Below the pieces are notes generated by a model. It did no database searches and was not told where the DNA came from. It saw nothing but the letters and a program-made list of their open reading frames with translations. Position numbers and translations under genes: made by a program. Source: Didymodactylos carnosus (taxonomy: Eukaryota > Rotifera > Eurotatoria > Philodinida > Philodinidae). Taken from it: a DNA stretch of 64,000 nucleotides. Shown here one piece after another: positions 23,988 through 35,900 of this stretch (position 1 is the stretch's first letter; every line of letters begins with the position of its first letter). The stretch spans positions 1-64,000 of the forward strand of contig CAJNOQ010000099.1 of NCBI GenBank assembly GCA_905250885.1. The letters run 5' to 3'.

Positions 23988-26900
23988 CATATATGTAGAT
24001 ATTCCAATTGATTCTTTTTTCTCAAGGTTATCTAGATATTTTTACAACATACAACACAAAAATGATTTCTTTTCTTCGTTAATATATCGAAAAAAAAACT
24101 AAAAATTCATAGTGCCCTTTTCTGGAGTGGGAGTGAGATCTCCTATACATCCATGTAAAATCAGAATTATCGCTATATACACAAAAAAAGTTTTATATTT
24201 CAGCAGTTAAATAAGTAATAGTAAAATAGTTACTATTCTTGTTTCTTTCTTATTTCAACATACATAGTCTATATACATATATAGAGGTACGTACATATTT
24301 GTAATCGAATACGCGTGGGTGTATGAGAGACAGACTGAAGATCCGATTTGAAGATAGAGAGGAGGACAGATAAAATTTTCTTATAGAAGTAATATGAAAT
24401 TTTATTTATTTTATTTCTGTTAGTGGTTAAAAAACAATAGTTTTCAAAAGTTTCTAAAATGAAAAAAATCTCTTCAGTTAGTAACGACAATGATAATTCT
24501 TACAATCTAAGAAAAAAAATGATATATAACTCTCTACTAGTGAATCATAGAAAGCTACATGATAGTTTTTTCTTTTTTGGAAAGGATTTCATATTTTTCA
24601 ATCTAATTATCGAAAAAAATTATTGGATCGTCGTTTGAGTGAGAGAATTTTATTTTAACAAGACCGTCGTTCACTCTCTACAAAATCAAATTAAAAGTAT
24701 AGATCTTGTTTGTACATTTTAGCACCAAAATGTGCAGTTTTTATGCTTTATCAAATGACATATTCAAAGTGAATATTTCATTTTTTTATTTATTTAATTG
24801 AATATTTTTCTCCTTTAAATTAAATTAAAAAAAAAACGAGAACGAGAATGTAAATTCTCAGTATATCATTCTGAAAATTACACTATCAAAACATAAAATC
24901 AATCCTTGCACGAAGCTCGAATCGAACACACGAACGTGATCTTTGCAGACGAACTGCAAAAATCAAGGTCGGTCGTTGTTCTTTCTTATATTCTGCACAA
25001 TGATTGAAGGTGTGCAATGACTCGATGTTATCCCCTTCAATGTATATTAAATTAAACATTTGTTTTTCTAAAGACTTGTTCTTTCAAATGCACTTAGAGA
25101 GTTATTTATATCTGTCATAATAGAACTTGTATAAACGTGAAAAAAGAATCCTATTAAATGAGTAAGCTTAAAAGGAACTCATGGAAAACCTACGTTGTTC
25201 GAGACCTTTATACTTATTATGAATACTAAACTAAAGTCACATATTTCCGAAACTAATAGTACGTACAATCAGAATAATTTTAGGAATAAAAGGCGGAAAA
25301 CTTCTTTTGTCGATTTTGCCATCCACTGTATTTACAACTCCGACTAAAAAAAGAGGGAACGAGGCAACTATGGTCGATGTGAATGTGAAGAGTGAAGAAG
25401 GAAGGGAGAGAGAGACAGACAGTTGAATTTGCAAAACAATTTTTAAATAAAACAAAAAAAAAAACCCGACATCATTATACGAAAGAAATCAAGCAAAAAA
25501 AGTGTCTTCCCATCAATAATTCAGTAGATAGAGATGAACTCAACTTAAAAGATCACAACTCATGGCTGAACAATATCTCGCAAACACTGCAGTTCAAAGG
25601 TGGATGAGATGAGATTTATTGAAGCCATGTCAGACGTAAAAAAATATTTTATCTCGTCCCATTCCGTCTTACTTCGCAGAATATTAACAGGACAGAACGA
25701 TGTCATTCACCTCTGCTACCATTTAGTCGACTGATACAGTTAGCACATTCGATATTCTAATTAAACAAAAGTAATACTTTTCTCTATTTTAAATTACTAT
25801 CATCAGACGCTTGGACTTCAGAGTTGCGACATGCTAAATATATGAAATTCATACCTATTTTTGTCACTTTAGATTTTAAAAACGAAAAGCTTTGATGTAT
25901 TTTAAAAGTTAATAATGGCATCAACGTCACGCGATAGTCAAATTAATTTTCATGGTAATTATAATGAAAATGAAATGAATCAAAAATTATTAACATCAAA
26001 AAAGAAAAATTTAATTACTAAATGGTTTAATAGTTTACATGGTAGTCAATTTATATATACCGACGAATTAAAACCATATACGGTAACGGGAATAAAAAAA
26101 ATTGGAATTGAAAAGAAGACTTAGAATGTAGATTGATGAATGAACATTTTCTATTTATTATTTTTTTGAACTCTCTTCTACAAGAGATAGTCATGCAAGA
26201 TTTATACTATACAAATGTACGATAGTTACTACTTTTCAAATAGATGATGTACAGTTAACAAACCCGCCCTATTATAATGAACATTCGTTTTTATTTTTTT
26301 TTGGAGTGGAGAACAACGCGCGCATACACACAAGGTCATTATCTAATCTTTGTGCTCATTGTAGTTCGTTTTTCTCTCCCATATTTGTCTTGTTATCCAC
26401 ATAATTCATCGTGTCATTTATTGACACAATATCATTTAACCATGTATGAGAAAAGATAGAAACTGTACGAATTTTACGATAGATATCGATGTGTAGTAGC
26501 ATTGTTATAGAAATTGAGAGAAAGCGAGATGTACATGGTCAAATCCGTAGTCGATTATGAAAAAGATATAATAACCTCGACTAAAACGCCCTGAATATTA
26601 ACATCTATGTAACTGAACACTAATAGTGATAAAATTATGTGAGATGAGAAGCTAACAACGTTAATCCTTCTACTACCACTAATCCTTTAGCTATCAATCT
26701 TTCAGAAAATATCAGTCCGTTTATCTCTCACTTTAAGAGAGATTACAGCTACGATAACTGTATACTCACGTACTGTCGATGGGTAGACACAGTTTTAAGC
26801 AGTATTCATATGATGCGACCGGCTCTTAAATATATTAATCATCAAAAAAATCACTGTATATGGACTAACCACTTATTTTATTCATACGTTCTCTTACTCT

Positions 26901-29900
26901 CTTCAACAACTCGAATGGCGGTTTATTTTTTTAAATGATCAAAGAATTCTTTGTTAATATCTTATATATATTTTCAAGTTGTTACTTTTTCAAAGAATAA
27001 AAAAATTTCTGTTGATTGTTCACTTATTTTTCTTTCATAATATGTCAAGTTAAACTTGTACACTCTCTCCTTCTCTTTCTCTCTTCTTCTCTCTAACTTA
27101 CCAATAACCAAACTTGTTTTTGTTTTTGTCGTTGTTGTTGTTGTTTTCTCTTCTAAAACTTTCATATTGTTTTTAAATCGCATTGTAACTTAACGTCAAT
27201 GAATAGTACACACAAATTTATTCTTCTCAACTAATAAGAATAACTGATCATAGTGGTAATTAAATATACCTTTTTTGTTCAAAATGATTTTTTTTTTTCT
27301 TCTTTATCTCTCATATCATCGCCCTTGCATGTAGACAATGTCTTCTCTTTCTCTGTAAAGCTTATTCTCCAAAATTTACTACACATCTTTCTATCTTTCA
27401 TCAGATGTTCTTTCTCTTTTGTTGTTTCAATGGTCATTCTACTCTACATTCACTACCGACATGAACAGTATTTCCTGTTTTTCTTCTATACTTAGATGAA
27501 CCGACGAAGAACAAATTATTTACTTGTATCTATTAACGGAGATTAGCTTATTTTATTTCTATTGTATTCACACACGTGTAAAAAATGTGATAAAACATTA
27601 TCATCAGATAGACACAAACACATACGCATACACACGAACAAACGTTTATAATAATGATAAACGTGTCTGTTCATAATAAAATTAGAAAACTATAGAAGTG
27701 TCCATTTTCACATGCCATAGAAACAGAATAATTTTAATAGTATGAAAGAATAGTAATAAAGCTAATAAAAGAATTTTGAAAAACCTATCGAAAATTGTTT
27801 AAGATGATAAGAGGCGATATCAAGCAAATATCAACAGATTTGATTTTCTCTGTTATGCTTGTAATCTAGAACGTCAATTTACTATCTGAATCCTAACTGA
27901 TCCTCAGGGTGACTAATTAGTAAGAAATCGTACTTAAATTCGCGATTAATTATTATATTGATCAAGTAAAACATGAACTATATCATATTAGTATAACTCG
28001 ACAACTGTTTTCTCTGCGGAGGATTTTTGTGCATTTATAACATATATAAGAATGACACTCTTTGAATATATTTTTGTGTCAAAAAATCATATTTATCCAG
28101 GATTTATATAAAAAGTATTGAGCTAAACATTGATTACCTCTAACAGATATAGAAATACATTAATCTTCTTTTTTTTTCGAAAAGATAAAATAGCGATCTC
28201 TTTCCTCATTAAAAATTGTCCATATAAAGATATAAATCTGCACAACAACAACAAATACTAATCGTAAGTAATAATATAAATAATACTAACATAGGTATGT
28301 GTGTGAGAGAAAACAAAATCTCTCTGATTTGTTTTATTTTATATATATCTATATATCTAATTCTTGGGTCTTATTTTTGGAAAGACTACTAGTTTGAAAC
28401 ACATACACATGTAATTTGTTCGACATTTTGTATATTCAGCATTTCTTTTTCATCATCATTTTCATACAAAAGAGAGGAGGCGAGAGCTTTTAATAGAAAT
28501 ATACATAGCATCAGCAGAGCCATATCTATTTCAAACGGTAACGATTAATATATTGCTAGAAATTAAGACTAAGAATACGTTAGACATTCTTTTTTTCTTT
28601 CTACAATTTCTTGACAACAGCTGCAAAAATCAGCTATATAGATGCTTACAATTAATAATAAAAGTTGTATCATATTGTTTGTGAGATTCTTTTTAAGAAC
28701 GAGAAAAAAAAGGCCTAGAGTAATCTTAGACTTGTCCATCATATGAAATCCATTTACATCGTCGTCGTGTACCAAGCGGTTTAGTGTAAAAAAGGGCATC
28801 GAGTAACTTGTACATATACACACAATGTATGCATGACGTTGATAATAAAAAAGAAAAGAAATAATACCCAAGTCTAAGATAACTTAATGAGCCATAAATA
28901 TATACATTGCTGTTTGATTATCATCATATTCATAATGGCAGTGAAGAGAAAAAGATGCTTTTTCAATGAATAAAACTGCACCCTGGAATCTATTACGGAC
29001 TATAGTAGTACAACAGGTGATCATAGCGTTTCTTTTGCCAATAAAATAATTCTAATGAACATCATTAGTCAATCTATGATGGAGTGTATTATTAAAAAAT
29101 TTGTCAATCTTTTATTTCTCACGTCTGCACGGCGTGTCTTTTTACACTGACTGATTACCAAGAAAATAAAAACTGTCAACAATAAACAGTGATGACAAAT
29201 TTTAGTATGTTAACATAACTTTTTTGGCAAATGAAGTATTAAAGATGTCATAATTGTCTCACACTTTGGCACAATTTATCTTAAAAAAGCGAAGCTTTAC
29301 CTTCAGTGACGTTATTTTTATCTAAGTGAGTTGCATAGATACAGAAATTATTACGTCGACAAATTTGAAGAATATACACTGTCTGATGATAGATACATTT
29401 CATTCCCCGCCTCGATAAGTTTATCGTAACTCGAAGACAAGGATAACGACGAGAACGAGATGAGATCTACACGATAGTTGATTATAAAAAAGATATAATA
29501 ACCTCGACTAAAACGCCCTGAATATTAATATCTATGTAACTGTACACTAATAGTGATAAAATTATGTGAGATGAGAAGCTAACAACGTTAATCCTTCTAC
29601 TACCACTAATCCTTTAGCTATCAATCTTTCAGAAAATATCAGTCCGTTTATCTCTCACTTTAAGAGAGATTACAGCTACGATAACTGTATACTCACGTAC
29701 TGTCGATGGGTAGACACAGTTTTAAGCAGTATTCATATGATGCGATTGACACTTAAACATATTAATTTCTTAGAGTCATTACACACACATTAGAGCTCAT
29801 TTACTAAATCTATTAACAAAACACTTTCTATTATTAGTCTCTGAAATTTCTGTTTCCCCATATATTTCAATATTCTTGTCAACTACATCATAGACAGTAC

Positions 29901-32900
29901 TATTTATAAAACTGCTTTTAACAATGGTCATAGACTATTGATCGGTTAAGTTTCACACACACACATCATGCAGCTAGATACTTTACGCAAAAACAAAATT
30001 TCTTGAATATTGAGTAAATTTAATAATTGTATCCTACCATATCGTCCCTATTTCAGACAAGAGCGTAATGAAATTTATTTGAACATTTTCAATAGTCTAA
30101 TTTTAATACAGAAGCGAGGCTTTTTTAAACGTCTTCATATGGCTGCTATGTCTCATAATAGAAGAGAATGTCAATAACATCATTATTTCTGGTAGACAAC
30201 ATTTTCAGGTTTCTACTAGAATAATTTATGTACCTAAGTGTACCACGCTCAACTTCTAGATACCATCTTTAGTGTTACATTGTGACAGTTACTGCAACCA
30301 ACATTTTCATAATCAAGATGTAGATCTACTACAGCTCTCATAAACAAAATTTTCTTGATGCACTTATTGGGACGTATACGAAGAAAATGATAATTCTCTT
30401 TTTTTCTCCCAATAGTGCGATTTTTTAAATCCTGTCTTCGTTATCGTTTCTGTACTTCTTCAAAATAACCTCGAAATAACATCTCATTATAACGTCCTAA
30501 AAGTCATTAATCAAGGTTTCTACATGACATAGTTCTTTCTCTGACTTGTCATATTATATGTTCATATTATTTTTATGCTATTCAACAAGTGACGATAACA
30601 TTATATCTAAAAACTAATCATTTTATTAATTACTCATAAGGCAACACGTTTATATTTAGTAATTGTATTGATTAATGACTTTTTCTTTTCTATTTCTCAT
30701 ATAAGTCGTCGTTCGTCTTCTTACAAATATGAAAAAACACCTTATGTTTAATGACTTTTTATGTATATATATATGTATATAAATGCCATTTGTTAACATG
30801 CACAATTGAGACAGGCACTAATCATCATTAACTATGTATAGACAATGCGTTAGCAAATAATCAAACATCTAAACAAGCCGATAATATTTACAAACGAATT
30901 AGCACTGTCGCGTTGCGCTCTTAAACATAAAAGTAATTATCGCTCTATCTTTGATGATCATTTCTTTTAAGTCAAAAACAAAACAAAAATGTTAAGCATA
31001 TTCAAAAACGGTTACCGTTTAATATAAATTTAATTAGTGCAAAAATCGGAATGAATTATTTAATTTGCATTCCCTAGCCAAAATACCGTTACCAAAGTTG
31101 AGTAAAGAAACTAGCCAATGGTGCAGTGTATCGCCAGTCAAACTTTTCTCGTGATCAAAATGTTAGGTAGAATTCTTACCACTATTAAACAAATGATATT
31201 ACAAAAAATAATTAATTCCTTATCCATTCCTGTTTTCTTCTTAGTTAAATTCGAATTTTATCTGAATCTGGACAATATTATTTTTTTTACAAAAGATGCT
31301 TAATATCAATGAAAGATATTTACTGCGATCTGTACAATCCTTGTTGAAGGAATTAGATTATGCACTAGTACTAGCCAAAAAAAAATTAGACATACCTTGT
31401 TCTTTGTTATTTCCATTTTGATATTGTGGCGGTGTTGTAGTGTATGTTAATCGATCTAAACTATCTTGAACATTATTAACAAATTGCGTTGCTACATAAC
31501 CTATATTTGGTTTTTTATCTTTATTAGCCACGCTTTGCTTTACAATTTCCACGAATTCTAAATTCACATTATCATTCGATGGTGTTGTCTCATTTTCGAA
31601 TAATTTCAATAATTGTGGCTCTTTTGTTGTAAATATTGTTTCGTACGTTTCGCACATTGGTTGAATAAATAGCGATGATGGTATTTGATCACCATATTCT
31701 TCACGAACTTGACCTTGAACATTTTCCCACGATGAACATCGATTATATCTTAGTAGATCTAGAATACGTGAAGATATTTTTTGTCCAAGAACATTGTTGC
31801 TTTTTGATGTTAATAAATTTGCTTTGGAAAATACTTGTGAATGAAAATAATCGATTAATGGTTGCTTTTTATTTATAATCAACTGTTTGACTGGATCAGT
31901 GATTAGTTGTTTTCCGGTGGTTTGTAGATCGATAACAGATTTCGGTAGCTCGAGTGATATTGGAGCAGTTGTTATTTGTTGATTACTTTTAACTTGATCC
32001 GCCGTAGCTGTAATTGTACCAACGGGTGAAACCAATGTTTTCTTTTTTAATTTTGATTTTTTTTCAACAATTTTTGTTTGTTCTTGTTTACGTTCATCAT
32101 CACTTGTTGTTTCACGTGGACTTGTACACGAACATAAACCACCACTACGTTTTGTCTTCTTTTTAACGATTATTGGTTCAGGCGTAGATTTGACTATTGG
32201 GGTAACCGTTGTAATCGGTTCAATATCGGATTTTTGACTAGTTGAACTGTATATACTAGGTTTAATACTGATTGTAGCGTCGATTCCTGTAAATAAAAGA
32301 AAAAAAATCGATCTTAAACAATATTGAAAAAAGAGGTTTAGGTAATTCACAATGACTTCTGTAACATCTTATCAGTAGCTTAGAGAAAAAATGTCTTACC
32401 TCTTCCTGCTAATGCTGCGTCATTGTTTACGATTGGTTTTTGTTGCTTTTGAATGTCTTGGATACCACCGGCTAATTGATCTCCTTGTTCAATCAACTGT
32501 CGAACACCATGCGTTGGTAACAGTGCCTTTTCTTTTCGTTCATCTCCAAAGTCTCCCGAAGTTACGACTTCATTATTAGGGTCATATCTTACTTCTTGTA
32601 TTTCGGTAATTGTTGGACGATCAGACCATGTTGTACCGGTAGTGTTTGTCATCGCTGTTAAATAGGACGGTAAAATATGTCGTGATGATGGTAAATTGTA
32701 AATATTTTGTTGCATTGATGTTCCTGAACTGTTTGGCGGTAAGAACCTGGTCACATCATCAATACCTAATTCTCTTTTTGCGCGTTCCAAATCATGTTGA
32801 TCATTGATCGTTATGGTACGCGTTATTTCTGTTACTTCGGTTTTAACAACCTTTGTTACTTTATTATGCGTCTCCGGATCTTCGGCTATTGTCTTTTTTG

Positions 32901-35900
32901 TTTCGATTTTCTTTTTTACTTTACATTCTAAATCTTTATCTTCTTCAACGGTTGTTATTATTTCTTCCATCATACCTTCATCATCGGATTGTAGATAATC
33001 ATCATCATCGGCCAAATTATCATCAATGGATGTACCGCCTAATATTTGTTGATCTAGTTGTCGTTTCGATTTCTCTAATTCGTTATTTGCTTGTTGTTCA
33101 ATAAATTCAACATTTTTATCGAATTGTTTACGTTTATTATGTTTTTGTTTAATTTTTAATTCTTTTGAACTTTCCATAGTTGAACTAATTATACTGTCTT
33201 CCGATTGGACATTTGCTTGTTGTTGTGTGAGTGTTTGTGTTGATGATAAACAAGGATCTATTGTCGAGGAAGACGTCTTGTCAACAAGAATTCTAAGAGA
33301 GATAAAAACCAGACAATCAGTAAATGGTTGAACTTCTATCAAGCGATGCCCACGCTATGAATCATCTGAGGCAAAATAGATAGCACGCAATATTTTGTAG
33401 AATCTGTTTTTCGCAAATAGTATAATGAGCATTGGGTAATGTTAGATTTTGAGAATACTTCCAGAATCTGAATGGAGAAGAGAGGGTATACTACACTCAT
33501 GAAACAGCGGTTGCCAAAAATATTATGTCCGTTCTTTATTACCGTAAACAGTTTACAACTACGGTTTGTATAAGACAGTCATACATGTTTATGCTTAATT
33601 TTCTTCACAGCTGGAGTGGATAAAAATGAAGAGAAAGAGAAATACGGTTATATTTAGTAGTGCAAAGAGTCGCAGTTATTCCGAAGGAACCATTTCTCAT
33701 TTACTACGCATACAGCTCTATCAACAGGGATAATTTTCAGTTAAACAGAATAATCCGTTACTTCTTTCTATTAAGAACACCAGAATCATCGATAGCTTTT
33801 CCAGTACGCTATATCATGGCTCCTTGTCATAGAAACATGGTATGACAGCAAATAAGATTCCACCAATCAATTTAAAGATTATAATAACGCTGTTTTCCAA
33901 GTAACACTGGGAAAAATTACTTAGAACGTAAATTCAGAATAACTGTTATGTGTATTGGAATATCCGATAATAGTATAATCTACTAGTCATTGTAAAGAGA
34001 GGGCGCTGAATAACGGACGTCACTGTTTCTCACTTTGAATGGCGTTTCGCAATATCTTCGTTGTGCTTCCACATCGTCAAACTCTGAAAATATTTGACTC
34101 AATGTCCGGAAGCTAAGGGTCAAAGAGTATGCCGAAGCACAAAGTGCAAAAAAGGTTGTTTGGTAACTGAAACCTTAAGAATATTTCTTTTTACGACTGT
34201 CATTTCATTTTAACAGAGCACACTGCTTGTGGAAAAAACGCATTAGTGCATCTGGAGAAAAACGTTTGTTTTCGGCAGTTTTACCGTGCCTTAAATACAT
34301 TGTAAAAAAATTGTAATCAATAATTATCCATTTAAAATAAAATTGAGTTTAATCTTAATCTTAAGTGACTAATCTACTAAATGCACTTAGATTACATTAG
34401 TGATTTGATTAAATGCCGAGTCTTTTGCAACGTATTTAAGGCAAGGTAAAACTGCCGAAAAAAACCGTTTAAAATTCATGAAAGAAAGCACTTTGCTTTT
34501 GTTGACCGTTAGATCATTATAGTGTTGGCTAAGACACTGAGAAAAAGAGATGCGCTTGTAGTCGTATGAAAGCAGAAGCTATACTGTTTAAGGTTCTAAT
34601 ACCACAGAAGACGTATCAGTTCTTTTTATTATCTGCCTGAACGTCTCCAAAAAGTTCTTTAATGCTTTGCATTCTGTTCTGATGACTGGAGGCGATTTCG
34701 AGAGGTTGAATAAGTGTGAAAATATCCAATGTCTACAAAGAATAAGAATATTTTCTTACAGACAGAAGCTCTAGTTACGACAGTTAACACTTTTCTTTAG
34801 CTTCGATTTTTCAATGAGCTGAAAAGTAATATTCAGCTCAAGGATCTCATGTTTTACTATTTCATCATTCAATTGGTGTAGTTCCAAGTGAGAAATCATC
34901 AAATATGAAAATGATTTCTTATAGTCTCTTTTTTTGTGTACTTCATCAGCTCTTAAGTATGAGAGAGAGAAAAAGAATTTTAGCTATTAATTTGATTGAC
35001 TACTACTAGAAAATGTATATAAGATTGTATGCATGGACACACTCTAGAATAGAGAGAATAGGGACAACATAAAAGAAAAGAATAAAAGAAACCGATTTGG
35101 TGGTTGTTTAGGTATGTATAGAAATGTTTCAAGAAAACTTAGAAAATCATTTTAAAAGTCCCCAACTCTTTATATACACAAATAATGACAAATATTACAT
35201 CATTAATAACAACAATTACTACTCAAAAAATCGAAGAAAAAATATTATTACCATTTTCAACATAATAAAGAATAAGAGAGCCAATATACCTAATATTACA
35301 GCATGGCACTTGAAATTTTTTTTATATATAATCAATTTTGACCCAGGAAATGGATATATATATATATATATGTCACCAATGTAAAAGTTGCAAAACACAT
35401 CGAGGTTCTATTTTTGTAGTTAATTTTTTGTAAACAGTGGTGGCACTTGAATCGATGTTTAAAGATTTTTTTCTTTTGATAGTAATATTATTTTTTTTTT
35501 GAAAAGAAAAAGTGTTTTTTTATTCCTGCAAGCAGCACATCAACTTAACATATTTCTAAATAATTATCCTAACAAATGCAAAGTTTTAGAGACTTACACT
35601 TTTATAGGCAAACCTTTTATATCTATACTGAAGAACAAAAACAACTTTTAGTTTTTCATAACTTTCTGATATATAACTAGCGCCTTGACAAATTGTGACA
35701 GCTGCTCTAATTTTAAAGATACAGAAATTGATGCTCGATTATTGTTATGAGTATGAAAATGTATAAAAAAAACGTTTTAACGTGTAGTTAAATTAAATTC
35801 TTCGAATAATGGTACAGTATTTCAGTGTAATTACAATTAAATAGAAGCACAAAAATGCATTTCTGTAGTTTACATACACAACAAAAGTGCTTATATGGAA

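Larger units (their letters stand above)
23024..31395 (-). other. 8.4-kb intron 3 of the giant gene
   Basis: AT-rich with no further exon I can support on the - strand. It contains a CA/TA microsatellite, a tRNA-like SINE fragment (24898-25030), a small + strand ORF at 25918, and two near-identical 266-bp repeats. Several long ORFs here (for example 27253, 28569) are low-complexity. Confidence 0.5.
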
